Shown in pieces: positions 41,560 to 50,100 of a DNA stretch of 64,000 bases. Both the position numbers and the translations under genes were made by a program. The stretch's first letter is position 1. Every line of letters begins with the position of its first letter. This DNA is from Microbacterium psychrotolerans (GTDB lineage: Bacteria > Actinomycetota > Actinomycetes > Actinomycetales > Microbacteriaceae), in contig NZ_JAVFWO010000001.1 of NCBI RefSeq assembly GCF_031085295.1, positions 1-64,000 of the forward strand, in the 5' to 3' direction. Below the pieces are notes generated by a model, which saw only the letters and a program-made list of their open reading frames with translations, was not told the origin of the DNA and searched no databases.

Positions 41560-42927
41560 TCAGCCGGCGGTCGCGTTCTCGTACGCCCGCATGGCCGCCG
41601 CCTGCGCGTCGGCGAGCGCCTCTTCCGGCGTCTTGTCGCCGAGCATGGCCGCGGTGATGGCGTTGTTCAGCTCGTTCTGGATGTCCTGGCCTGCGGGCGA
41701 GGAGCCGAACGACTGACCGTAGTCCAGCACGTCGTAGTACGTCGCTATGGTCTGGTCGAACCCGGCGTTGCCGCTCTCGACGACGTACTGCTCGCGGATC
41801 GACTGGTCCGGACCCGGCGAACCGGTGAACAGGCCGGTGTTGATGCCGCCGTCCTCCTCGCGCGTCGCCGCGCGGGCCTCACCGGCGGCGTTCCACGCGT
41901 CCTCGCCGGTCAGGTTGATCATCCACGCGCAGGCTGCGGTGGGGTTCTCGGCACCGACCGGGATCACGAATGCCGTTCCACCTGCGACGGAGAAGGGGTT
42001 GCCCTCGCTGTCCTTGAACGGCACCGCCTCGATCTGGATCTGGTCGACGTACGGCGACAGCACGTTCGGGTACCACTGGGCGTTGACCTGCGCGCCCACC
42101 TGGTCGGCGACGAACTGGTTGTTCTCGCCGAACGTGTCGAACGAGTCGGTGAAGCTCTTCACCGAGGCGTAGCCGCCCTGCGCGTCGTTGATCTGCTTGA
42201 GCAGGTCGATGCCGGCGATGTTGCTCGGGTCGTCGAGCGTGGGCGCGCCCTTGTCGTCGATGAGCTGGCCGCCCATGCCGAGGATCCACAGCGCACCCTG
42301 ACCGGTCGAGACCGGGTCGAAGCCGAGGCGGCTCGGAACGCCGCCCGACTCCTGGTACATCTTGCCGATCGCGCCCAGGAGCGCCTCCGGGTTGGAGGTG
42401 TCGATCTCTTCGGTGGTGACGCCCGCCTCGTCCATCACCCGCTTGTTGAGGATGATCGCCGGGGGCTGGTAGAACTGCGGCACCGCCCAGACCTCGTCGT
42501 CATAGCGGATGTCGTCCACGACGAACGGGTACCAGTAGTCGTCGGGCGTGACGTCGTGCGCTTCGAAGCAGGCGTCCAGCGGGATGATCAGGTCCTGTGC
42601 CGCGTACTGCGTCACATAGCGCCGGTCCATCTGCACGACGTCGGGCACGTCGCCGCTCGCGATGCGAGTGGTGAACTTCTGGGCGTCGAAGGCCGTCGCA
42701 TCGAGCTCGACGTCCACGTCGCTCAGCTGCTCGTTCGCGTAGTCCACGCGCGACTGGCCGACGTCGTCGGCGTTCTCGAAGCCCCATGCCGTGAGCGACC
42801 CGGTCGGTTCGGCATCGAAGTCGACGTCACCGCCCGTACCGCCGCCGCCGTTGCCGCCGCCTCCGCAGCCGGCGAGGAGGACAGCGGATGCCGCGAGTGC
42901 GGCCATTCCGATCATGCGCTTGCGCAT
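41560..42927 (-). CDS. ABC transporter sugar-binding lipoprotein
   Basis: A 455-residue lipoprotein: signal MRKRMIGMAALAASAVLLAGC with the lipidated Cys at residue 21, then a Gly-rich linker and a family 1 solute-binding fold (VPDVVQMDRRYVTQYAAQDLIIPLD, YRPPA-like QFYQPPAIILNKRVMDEAG, GGTAFVIPVGAENP). ATG 42927 has AAGGGAAAC upstream; the longer frame is untranslated leader containing an operator. It is transcribed after the two permease genes but has its own promoter region (182-base gap with a palindrome), allowing excess production of the binding protein. Confidence 0.93.
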   Translation of the reverse strand: MRKRMIGMAALAASAVLLAGCGGGGNGGGGTGGDVDFDAEPTGSLTAWGFENADDVGQSRVDYANEQLSDVDVELDATAFDAQKFTTRIASGDVPDVVQMDRRYVTQYAAQDLIIPLDACFEAHDVTPDDYWYPFVVDDIRYDDEVWAVPQFYQPPAIILNKRVMDEAGVTTEEIDTSNPEALLGAIGKMYQESGGVPSRLGFDPVSTGQGALWILGMGGQLIDDKGAPTLDDPSNIAGIDLLKQINDAQGGYASVKSFTDSFDTFGENNQFVADQVGAQVNAQWYPNVLSPYVDQIQIEAVPFKDSEGNPFSVAGGTAFVIPVGAENPTAACAWMINLTGEDAWNAAGEARAATREEDGGINTGLFTGSPGPDQSIREQYVVESGNAGFDQTIATYYDVLDYGQSFGSSPAGQDIQNELNNAITAAMLGDKTPEEALADAQAAAMRAYENATAG

Positions 42928-42982
42928 CTGTTTCCCTTTCGATCGGGGCAGCCTCGTCGCCACCACCGCGTGAGCAGGCTCC

Positions 42983-43002
42983 GTGTGGGAACCTTCCCAC
43001 AC
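42983..43002. promoter_or_regulatory. LacI-type operator before the binding-protein gene
   Basis: Twenty-base palindrome GTGTGGGAACCTTCCCACAC with only the two central bases unpaired. It contains TGTGG-N8-CCACA, the same spacing and arms as the site at 45144-45163. Confidence 0.7.
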
Positions 43003-43108
43003 ACCGTAGTCATGCTCCGCGCGGCGAGGCAATGATGCTGCCCGCGTATTTATTGGTTTGTGATGTGTACGTTGTGGAATCGATGTCAGCCGCGGTGCGG
43101 CATCCGTC

Positions 43109-44059
43109 TCATCCCTTCCGACCCTGCGTCGCGACGCCCTCGATGAAGTAGCGCTGTCCGAAGGCGAAGATGATCAGCATCGGCACGGTGACGAGGAAGG
43201 ACGCCACCATGACGTACTGGTAGTCGCCCTGGCCGCCGGCGGTGGGGCTGTACTTGGTCATGGCGTAGGCGATGCCCAACGGTGCCGTGAACTCGTCGAC
43301 CGTGCCGGCGTTGAGGTAGATCAGGGCGGCCTGCAGGTTGTTCCAGCTGGCCTGGAACTCGAAGAGGAACACGATGATGAACGACGGGATCGACAGCGGC
43401 ATCGCGATGCGCCAGAACAGCCCCCAGTAGCTGGCGCCGTCCAGGCGTGCCGCCTCGAACAGCTCCTTGGGAAGCCCCAGGTAGAACTGCCGCTGGAGGA
43501 AGATGTAGAAGGCCGAGCCGAACAGGTTCATGCCCCACAGCGGCACCCACGTGCCGAGGAAGCCCGTCTCCTTCCAGATCAGGTAGATCGGGATCATGGT
43601 CACCGCGCCCGGGAGCATCATCGTCGCGAGCACCAGGCCGAAGAGAAGCCCGCGACCCGGGAACTTGAAGTACGCGAACCCGAACGCGACGATCGAGCTC
43701 GAGATCGCCACGGTTCCGGCAGCCAGCACCGCGATGGCGACGCTGTTCCACATCCAGCTCAGGAGGGGCAGCTGGTTCCACACCTCGACGTAGTTCTCGG
43801 GCATCCACGTCTTGGGGATGAGCGCGTTGTCGAACACCTCGCCGCGCGGCTTCAGGCTCGCCGAGATCAGCCACACGAACGGGTAGAGGAACAGCAGGCC
43901 GAAGCCGATGAGGACGGCCGTCAGGACGATGCGGCCGACGAGGGTCTTGGGCCGTGCGAAATGCCGGCGCCAGCGCGAGCGCTTCGGCACGGTGACCGCG
44001 ACGGTCGCCGCCTCGGGCACGGGCCGGGCGACGCCCGGAGTCTGCAGCGACGCCGACAT
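43109..44059 (-). CDS. Carbohydrate ABC transporter permease (MalG type)
   Basis: A 316-residue permease with a cytoplasmic N-terminus and six membrane helices. The EAA loop ELFEAARLDGASYWGLFWRIAMPLSIP, which contacts the ATPase, is near residue 225. ATG 44059 overlaps the stop of the upstream permease by one base (TGATG). With the MalF-type partner and the binding protein it forms a CUT1 sugar importer; the ATPase (MsiK type) must be supplied from elsewhere, as is common in actinobacteria. Confidence 0.95.
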   Translation of the reverse strand: MSASLQTPGVARPVPEAATVAVTVPKRSRWRRHFARPKTLVGRIVLTAVLIGFGLLFLYPFVWLISASLKPRGEVFDNALIPKTWMPENYVEVWNQLPLLSWMWNSVAIAVLAAGTVAISSSIVAFGFAYFKFPGRGLLFGLVLATMMLPGAVTMIPIYLIWKETGFLGTWVPLWGMNLFGSAFYIFLQRQFYLGLPKELFEAARLDGASYWGLFWRIAMPLSIPSFIIVFLFEFQASWNNLQAALIYLNAGTVDEFTAPLGIAYAMTKYSPTAGGQGDYQYVMVASFLVTVPMLIIFAFGQRYFIEGVATQGRKG

Positions 44060-45078
44060 CAGCGGTCTCCCTCGTAGTAGACGAAACGGTTTCCGAACTT
44101 AACCTGGATGACGGTGATGATCATGATGATCACGAACAGCAGCCAGGCCATCGCGGCGGCGAAGCCGAAGTTGAACTGGCGGAACGCCTGCTGGAACAGA
44201 TAGATCGCATAGAAGAGGGATGCCTCGGGCGACGCGTTGCTCTGATCTCGCCAGAACAGCAGGAAGGCCTGGTCGAACACCTGGAACGCAGCGATCGAGA
44301 GCACGATGACGTTGAAGAACATCGCGCCGGAGATCATCGGCAGCGTGATCGCGAAGAACTTCCGGACCGCTCCCGCACCGTCGAGTGAGGCGACCTCGTA
44401 CAGCTCGACGGGCACGTTCTTGAGGGCGGCGAGGAAGATCACCATCGTGCCGGCGACCGTCCACAGCGTCATGATCACGATGCTCGGCTTCACCCACGCG
44501 GGGTCGACCAGCCACTGAGGACCCTCGATGCCGAAGATCCGCAGGAACTGGTTGATCGCGCCGGAGTTGCCGTTGAGCATCAGGAAGAAGACGGCGGCCG
44601 TGGCGACGGCGGGCGTCATCTTCGGAAGGTAGTAGAGCGTGCGCCAGAAGCCGGCCGCGCGTGCGGCTCGGTTGAGCAGCATGGCGAGGGCGAGGGCGAA
44701 GATGATCTCCAGCGGCACCGCCATCACGACGTAGAAGAGCGTGTTCGCGAGGGCGACGCCGACGCGGGGATCCTCGAAGAGGTTCGCGTAGTTCTGGAAG
44801 CCGACCGGCTTCGCCGTGTTGGTGGCGAGGTTGTAGTTGCTGAACGAGATGTACAGGCTGTAGACCATCGCTCCCGCGGTGAACACGAGGAAGCCGATGA
44901 TCCAGGGCGAGATGAACAGGTAGCCGGCCAGGGCCTCGCGCTTGTTGTAGTGCGTCTTGACCTTGCGGGCGCGCTCCCTGCGGCGGGCACGGCCGGCGCG
45001 ACCGCGGCCGTCCCGCTCGTCGGACGCCTCCTTCAGCGCCTCGACGACGGCATCGTTCTGCGGGGTCGTGATGCTCAT
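44059..45078 (-). CDS. Carbohydrate ABC transporter permease (MalF type)
   Basis: A 339-residue permease with a charged N-terminal tail (about 45 residues) and six membrane helices, beginning REALAGYLFISPWIIGFLVF. The EAA loop reads VELYEVASLDGAGAVRKFFAITLPMISG, with the usual Gly. It is the first gene of the importer. A well-formed promoter (TTGCGG, 18-base spacer, TATAGT) and an operator palindrome lie upstream, so expression is likely sugar-controlled; no regulator gene is adjacent. Confidence 0.95.
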   Translation of the reverse strand: MSITTPQNDAVVEALKEASDERDGRGRAGRARRRERARKVKTHYNKREALAGYLFISPWIIGFLVFTAGAMVYSLYISFSNYNLATNTAKPVGFQNYANLFEDPRVGVALANTLFYVVMAVPLEIIFALALAMLLNRAARAAGFWRTLYYLPKMTPAVATAAVFFLMLNGNSGAINQFLRIFGIEGPQWLVDPAWVKPSIVIMTLWTVAGTMVIFLAALKNVPVELYEVASLDGAGAVRKFFAITLPMISGAMFFNVIVLSIAAFQVFDQAFLLFWRDQSNASPEASLFYAIYLFQQAFRQFNFGFAAAMAWLLFVIIMIITVIQVKFGNRFVYYEGDR

Positions 45079-45143
45079 CGCGAGCCCCCGCTCGATGCGT
45101 CGGCCGGAGGAATCCTGTTCGTCATCTCATTCTCCACGTCGAG

Positions 45144-45200
45144 ATGTGGCATCGTTACCACATGCCAGTGACTATACGTCTCCGCGTCCTCTTCCCGCAA
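45144..45200 (-). promoter_or_regulatory. Promoter and operator of the ABC sugar importer
   Basis: On the minus strand: -35 TTGCGG (45195-45200), 18-base spacer, -10 TATAGT (45171-45176). Immediately downstream, 45144-45163 is a palindrome ATGTGG-N8-CCACAT with central CG, typical of LacI-family sites. Its position would block transcription start. The same TGTGG-N8-CCACA pattern recurs before the binding-protein gene. Confidence 0.7.
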
Positions 45201-45580
45201 CCGCACGGGGTCGGGGAGCGACTGCTGCGGACTCTGTGCGGCGGGTGTCCGACGGGCACGACGCCCAGTGTCGGGGGCGGTCATGCCGCGATGGTAGGCA
45301 CGCTGCACCGCGCGATCACGGGGCTTGCGCGAGTGCGGTGTCGTGTGCTTCTCCAAGGGGTGTCATGGTGATATCGGCGGATGTCGCGGTATGCGCGGCG
45401 GGCTCGGCTACACCGATGTCGGCGACATCCGCGCGCTCGGCGGCATGGCGGCCGAGTTCCGCGCCCGGTCGCCGAGCACTACGGCGTACCCGCGAGGAGC
45501 GCCGGCCCGCGGTGTCCGCGTTGTCCACAGCCTCGGATTCGCCGCCGCATCAGCACATCTGCGCGTGAGAGTGTTGCTGC
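45201..45580. other. Stretch without a supported gene
   Basis: Between the importer promoter and the leader ORF at 45581. Several overlapping frames are open on both strands but none has a ribosome site, -10 box or protein-like composition. No RNA structure recognised. Confidence 0.4.
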
Positions 45581-45658
45581 ATGGTTGGTCTCGCCGGCTC
45601 CCGCTCGACGATCGTGCCGGGCGTGCTGCCGCGCTTCACCACGGTGATCCCGCGATGA
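45581..45658 (+). CDS. Possible 25-residue leader ORF coupled to the carboxypeptidase
   Basis: ATG 45581 opens a 25-codon frame whose TGA (45656-45658) overlaps the ATG of the downstream gene (ATGA). The downstream gene has no Shine-Dalgarno of its own, so coupling through this frame could explain how it is translated. No good ribosome site precedes the leader itself. Confidence 0.35.
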   Translation: MVGLAGSRSTIVPGVLPRFTTVIPR

Positions 45659-47013
45659 CGACGGGCCAGCATCCGCCAGACGAGCTGTCGGACTTCGCCG
45701 ACCTCATACGCGACGAGCAGGAGTACGCCGATCGCCGCAGCGCCATCGACCCTCGCGTGCGGCGCGCCCGCCGCCGCCGAGGGTGGATCATCACCGCCGT
45801 CGTCTTCGCGCTGCTGTTCGGCACCGCGGGCGGGTATGTCGGCTGGGCGCTCACCGCCCCGGTCGCCGCGCCGGCCGCGGTCTCCCGGACGCCGGCGGTC
45901 CCCCCGTCCGCGGCTGCGACCCTCACCCTTCCGACGACGGGCGCTTCGGCGATCAGCGTGGCTGGCGGCGAGGTTTACCTCGGCCCGGGCGCGAGCGGCA
46001 TCTGGGCGACGAGCGGAACCGACGAACCCCGCTCGATCGCGAGCATCACCAAGCTGATCACCGCGCTCGTCATCCTCGACGCCCGACCGCTCGCCGATGC
46101 CGGCGACCCCGGCCCCACGATCACCTTCGACAAGGCCGATCACGACCTCTACGACAAGTACTACGTGATGGGCGCCACGATCGCGGCCATGCCCACGGGC
46201 AGCACGATGTCACTCCGCGACGCTCTGGCGACGATGCTCATCCCCTCGGCCAGCAACTACGCGGAAGCCGTGTCGACCTGGGCGTTCGGCTCGCAGGGAG
46301 CCTTCCTGTCAGCGACCCGGAGATGGCTCGCCGCGAACGGCCTCGCCGGCACCACGATCGTCGAACCGACGGGCATCAGCGCTTCGAACACCAGCACACC
46401 GAGCGACCTCATCACCCTCGGCAAGCTCGCGGCCGCCAACCCGACGATCGCGCAGATCGTCGCGACCCCGTCGCTGTCGCTGCCGGGGCCCGGGGGCATG
46501 TCCAGCACCAACGGCCTCCTCGGCACCAACGGGATCACGGGGCTGAAGACGGGCAACCTGGGCGAGAACAGCTACAACCTGCTGTACTCCGCCACGCTCG
46601 ACGTCGGCGCGGCCGAACCGCTCACCGTCATCGGCGTCGTGCTGGGCGGCGCCACCCGCGAGTCGGTCAACCTCGACGTCGTCCGCACGCTGAACAGCAT
46701 CCGGGCCGGCTTCCATCAGGTACCCGTGGTGGCGAGCGGACTCGAGGTCGGCTCGTATTCGACTCCCTGGGGGTCCACGGCCCGCCTGATCGTCGCCGAC
46801 GACGCGTCGATCTTCACGTGGTCCGACACCCCGATCACCATCACGATGGACACGACGATGCCGAAGACCTACCGGGACGGCGAAGTGGTCGGGAGCCTGA
46901 CGTGGACGGCGGGCCCGAACACGGTGAGCGTGCCGCTCAAGGTCGACGGAAGCATCGTGCCGCCCACCGACTGGTGGCGCCTGACCCACCCCGCGGAACT
47001 CGGCGAGGAGTGA
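45655..47013 (+). CDS. D-alanyl-D-alanine carboxypeptidase family protein (S11, membrane-anchored)
   Basis: A 452-residue penicillin-binding protein: cytoplasmic N-terminal tail (about 40 residues, basic), one membrane helix (GWIITAVVFALLFGTAGGYVGWAL), an Ala/Pro linker, then the peptidase. Active-site motifs: SITK (SxxK), SASNY (SxN) and GLKTGNL (KTG). It trims peptidoglycan stem peptides outside the membrane. A C-terminal beta domain follows, as in S11 enzymes. ATG 45655 is the only start giving a compact N-terminus; translation may depend on the leader ORF ending there. Followed by an unrelated regulator after 51 bases. Confidence 0.9.
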   Translation: MTTGQHPPDELSDFADLIRDEQEYADRRSAIDPRVRRARRRRGWIITAVVFALLFGTAGGYVGWALTAPVAAPAAVSRTPAVPPSAAATLTLPTTGASAISVAGGEVYLGPGASGIWATSGTDEPRSIASITKLITALVILDARPLADAGDPGPTITFDKADHDLYDKYYVMGATIAAMPTGSTMSLRDALATMLIPSASNYAEAVSTWAFGSQGAFLSATRRWLAANGLAGTTIVEPTGISASNTSTPSDLITLGKLAAANPTIAQIVATPSLSLPGPGGMSSTNGLLGTNGITGLKTGNLGENSYNLLYSATLDVGAAEPLTVIGVVLGGATRESVNLDVVRTLNSIRAGFHQVPVVASGLEVGSYSTPWGSTARLIVADDASIFTWSDTPITITMDTTMPKTYRDGEVVGSLTWTAGPNTVSVPLKVDGSIVPPTDWWRLTHPAELGEE

Positions 47014-47064
47014 TCCTGCACCGACCCCGGTGTGCTGATGCCGTCCCGCTCCTATGATGTCGCC

Positions 47065-48153
47065 GTGGAGACGCTGAAGGCGGATGTCGTGCAGGACATC
47101 CGGTTCGCGCGCTCTCGGGACGGGGTCGGGATCGCGTATGCCGTGCACGGGTCCGGGCCGCCGCTGCTCATCGACGCGTGCTGGCTGAGCCACCTTCAAT
47201 TCGACTGGGAGAGCCCGGTCTGGCGCCACTACCTCGTCGAATTGGGGAAGATCGCTACTGTCATCCGCTACGACGAGCGCGGTCATGGGCTGTCGGACCG
47301 CGGTGTCACCGACCACAGTCTGGAAGCGCGCGTCGGCGACCTGGAGGCGGTCGTCGAAGATGCGGGGCTCGACCGGTTCGCACTCATGGCGATGGCGCAA
47401 GGCGGTCCCGTGGCCATCGAGTATGCCGCGCTGCACCCTGAGCGGCTCACGCGCCTGGTGTTCTATGGGAGCTACTCGGGCGCTCAGGCGGCGGCGAGTC
47501 CCGAGGAACTCGAGCTCCTTGCGGCGTTCGAGGCGCTGATCAAGGTCGGATGGGCCCGTCCGACATCCGAGTTCCGCCGCGTCTTCAGCAGCATGATGAT
47601 CCCGGGCGGCACCGAAGAGCAGATGCGGTGGCTCGACGACCTGCAAGCGCGCGCCTGCGACACGGAGACGGCGGTCATCTCACGCTCACAGCGCCAGGTC
47701 ACGGATTCGACGTGGCGCCTGCCCGAGCTCGACCTTCCGACGCTCGTCATCCACAGTCGCGGAGATCAGATGAACGATTTCCACCACGCACGAGACCTCG
47801 CGGCAGGGATCAAGGGCGCGCGGCTCGTGGGGCTGGACAGCAACAACCACATCGTTCTGGCTGACGAACCGGCATGGCCGGCGTTCCTGCGCGAGATCGC
47901 AGCCTTCATCGAGCCGGACCAGCAGGGCAGGCCAGAGGCCATCGCTGACGACGTCGCGGCCCTGGTCACGCGGCGGGAACTCGACATCCTCCGGCTGGCG
48001 GCTGCCGGTTACGACAACGACGCCATCGCAGCAGAGCTGTTCCTGTCGGTGCGCACAGTCGAACGACACCTGCAGAACGCCTACGCGAAGCTCGGGTTGA
48101 GCGGGCGTACTGCGCGCACTGCGGCCGTCGCCCGGCTCCTCTCCGGCGCGTAG
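47065..48153 (+). CDS. Alpha/beta-hydrolase-like sensor fused to a LuxR-type DNA-binding domain
   Basis: A 362-residue two-domain regulator. Residues about 15-290 have a hydrolase fold (VIRYDERGHGLSDRG, HPERLTRLVFYGSYSG, LPTLVIHSRGDQMNDF, DSNNHIVLADEP). The nucleophile elbow, normally G-x-S-x-G, reads AMAQGG, so the Ser is Ala (residue 111) and catalysis is unlikely. The C-terminus is a LuxR HTH (VTRRELDILRLAAAGYDNDAIAAELFLSVRTVERHLQNAYAKLGL). TATGAT (47053-47058) ends six bases before GTG 47065, favouring that leaderless start. The next gene, a methyltransferase, may be its target. Confidence 0.88.
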   Translation: METLKADVVQDIRFARSRDGVGIAYAVHGSGPPLLIDACWLSHLQFDWESPVWRHYLVELGKIATVIRYDERGHGLSDRGVTDHSLEARVGDLEAVVEDAGLDRFALMAMAQGGPVAIEYAALHPERLTRLVFYGSYSGAQAAASPEELELLAAFEALIKVGWARPTSEFRRVFSSMMIPGGTEEQMRWLDDLQARACDTETAVISRSQRQVTDSTWRLPELDLPTLVIHSRGDQMNDFHHARDLAAGIKGARLVGLDSNNHIVLADEPAWPAFLREIAAFIEPDQQGRPEAIADDVAALVTRRELDILRLAAAGYDNDAIAAELFLSVRTVERHLQNAYAKLGLSGRTARTAAVARLLSGA

Positions 48154-48275
48154 CGCGTACGCGTCAGCCGCCAGCGACACTCCGGTGGCGGGGACTTCTT
48201 GCGCGCCGGCGCCGATGTGATGAGAGGTAGGCCGTTCCTACCGTTGTGACATCAACCACCCATAGGAGGAACCAG

Positions 48276-49118
48276 ATGTCATCCTTTTCCCGCACCAACA
48301 CGTTGACGGCGACTGATGAGGACCGCGCACTCAAGGCGAAGCACGCTGCGATGTGGGCAAGCGGAAGCTATCCCACCGTCGTCGAGGAAGTCGTGCACGC
48401 ACTCGGCGGCATCCTCGTCGAGGCGATCGATGTCCGCCCGGGGCAGCGCGTTCTCGACGTGGCCGCCGGCACTGGCACATCGGCGATCCCCTCCGCGCTG
48501 CGCGGTGCCCAGGTCGTCGCCACCGATCTCACGCCGGAGCTCCTCGCCGTCGGCCGGGCCGCGGCAGAGGAGCAGGGAGTCGACCTGACGTGGCAGACCG
48601 CCGATGCCGAGGCGCTGCCGTTCGCGGACAGCGACTTCGACGTCGTCATGTCGAGCATCGGCGTGATGTTCGCACCACATCATGAGCTGGCGGCCGATGA
48701 GCTCGTCCGCGTCTGCCGTCCCGGCGGAACGATCGGGGTGCTCAGCTGGACGCCGAACGGCTTCATCGGACAGCTCTTCGCCACCATGAAGCCGTACGCG
48801 CCGCCGCCGCCGGCCGGTGCCTCACCTGCGCCGCTGTGGGGCAGCGTCGAGCACGTCCGGAAACTCTTCGGCGACCGCGTCGACGACCTCGTCGCGCACC
48901 AGCAGAACCTGCGGGTCGACCGGTTCGTCGACGGGGCGCAGCTGCGCGACTTCTTCAAGGCGAACTACGGCCCGACGATCGCGGTCTACCGGTTCATCGC
49001 CGACGATCCCGAGAAGGTCTCCGCCCTCGACGCGGAGATGGCTGCGCTCGCGGACCGGTTCTTCCACGACGGCGTCATGTCGTGGGAGTACCTCATCGTC
49101 ACCGCGACCCGTCGTTAG
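48276..49118 (+). CDS. Class I SAM-dependent methyltransferase
   Basis: A 280-residue methyltransferase of the UbiE/Coq5-like group. RVLDVAAGTGTSAIPSALRGAQVVATDLTPELL is the SAM-binding motif I region, with QTADAEALPFADSDFDVVMSSIGVMFAPHH and VCRPGGTIGVLSWTPNGF downstream. Acceptor unknown. ATG 48276 has AGGAGGAACC at good spacing, so the frame's earlier ATG at 48246 is not used. It follows the hydrolase-LuxR gene by 122 bases on the same strand and is followed by a small ORF nine bases later. Confidence 0.93.
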   Translation: MSSFSRTNTLTATDEDRALKAKHAAMWASGSYPTVVEEVVHALGGILVEAIDVRPGQRVLDVAAGTGTSAIPSALRGAQVVATDLTPELLAVGRAAAEEQGVDLTWQTADAEALPFADSDFDVVMSSIGVMFAPHHELAADELVRVCRPGGTIGVLSWTPNGFIGQLFATMKPYAPPPPAGASPAPLWGSVEHVRKLFGDRVDDLVAHQQNLRVDRFVDGAQLRDFFKANYGPTIAVYRFIADDPEKVSALDAEMAALADRFFHDGVMSWEYLIVTATRR

Positions 49119-49127
49119 GGGCAGACC

Positions 49128-49325
49128 ATGCTGCATCCGCTGATGTACGAGGGGCTTCTGCCCGACAGCCGTCAGGTCAGTCGCGACGCCGCGCGCCGCC
49201 ACATGATCCTCGCTCGCCGCGAGGAGCGGGGCGACGCACGGCGACCTCGCCTCCGGGCCTGGCGGGGTCGCGTGCAGACGTGGCGGGCGCGGCTGCGGCC
49301 TTCACGACCTATCCCGCAGGGCTGA
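49128..49325 (+). CDS. Small basic protein, 65 residues
   Basis: ATG 49128 has AGGGGCAG upstream and lies nine bases after the methyltransferase stop, so the two are co-transcribed. The product is Arg-rich with a short helical start (MLHPLMYEGLLPDSRQVSRDAARRHMILARREE). Small proteins with this look are common in Microbacteriaceae; function unknown. A strong terminator follows at 49384. Confidence 0.6.
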   Translation: MLHPLMYEGLLPDSRQVSRDAARRHMILARREERGDARRPRLRAWRGRVQTWRARLRPSRPIPQG

Positions 49326-49383
49326 TCCTCCCCGTCGTCCGCTCCGGATTCTGGACCGTGGGGTTCGTCGGCATCCGACCCAC

Positions 49384-49426
49384 CGGGAAAGCCCGCGTCA
49401 CCTTCCGAGGGACGCGGGCTTTCCCG
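49384..49426 (+). terminator. Terminator hairpin
   Basis: Perfect 16-bp stem (left arm CGGGAAAGCCCGCGTC) with an 11-base loop, 58 bases after the small ORF. It also separates that unit from the convergent aldolase gene. Confidence 0.85.
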
Positions 49427-49500
49427 CGTCGGCAGCCGCATCGGCGTCGCGACGCGCGACCGCGTGTTCTCGCTGAGCGTGCAGGCGCACCGTCGGTCGA

Positions 49501-50100
49501 TCAGCCCCAGGCCGTCGCGGGATCAAGCTGCCGCGCCTCCCGGCGGTCGAGGGCGAGGGCGAGTTCGGCGGCCGCCTCGAGCTCCTCGCACAGGTCGACC
49601 GCGCGGAGCAGATCGGCGGCGCAGACCACGCTTCCGTGGTTGGCGAGCAGCATGACGTGTGCATCCGTGGCCGCGCGCGCGACGCCGTCTGCGAGCGCTG
49701 CCGAACCGGGTGGCGCGTAGTCCACGAGTCGCACGCGGCCCAATGTGCGCAGCCGGTAAGGCGTGTACGCGGGCAGCGGATCGGCGCCGGGCGCACAGAC
49801 CAGGCACGACACGGCGGTCGCCGCCCGTGAGTGCAGATGGATCACGGCCTGGGCGTCCGGGCGCACCTGGTACGCCGCCACGTGGAGGCCCCACTCCTTC
49901 GTCGGCGCGGGACCCGCCACCGGGGTGCCGTCGAGACGCAGCTCGGCGATGTCGTCGGTCGTCAGCCGACGTAGCGACGAGCCCGTGGGGGTGATGAGGA
50001 TGCGGTCGCCGACCCGCACACTGGCATTCCCCGAGCTGCCGGGCGACAGCCCCGCCGCCGCCACAGCACGGCAGGCGTCGACAAGGTCCTGGGCGTTCAT
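49501..50100 (-). CDS. Class II aldolase/adducin family protein (OtnC-like)
   Basis: A 199-residue class II aldolase-fold protein. SPGSSGNASVRV and LITPTGSSLRRL form the phosphate site, KEWGLHVAAY carries the acidic residue, and AVIHLHSRAATA with LLANHGSVV give the three zinc-binding histidines. Next to a DUF1537 kinase the best guess is a 3-oxo-tetronate-4-phosphate decarboxylase (OtnC type) that releases CO2 and dihydroxyacetone phosphate; a sugar-phosphate aldolase or epimerase is the alternative. ATG 50100 overlaps the kinase stop (ATGA). Last gene of the arm. Confidence 0.88.
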   Translation of the reverse strand: MNAQDLVDACRAVAAAGLSPGSSGNASVRVGDRILITPTGSSLRRLTTDDIAELRLDGTPVAGPAPTKEWGLHVAAYQVRPDAQAVIHLHSRAATAVSCLVCAPGADPLPAYTPYRLRTLGRVRLVDYAPPGSAALADGVARAATDAHVMLLANHGSVVCAADLLRAVDLCEELEAAAELALALDRREARQLDPATAWG

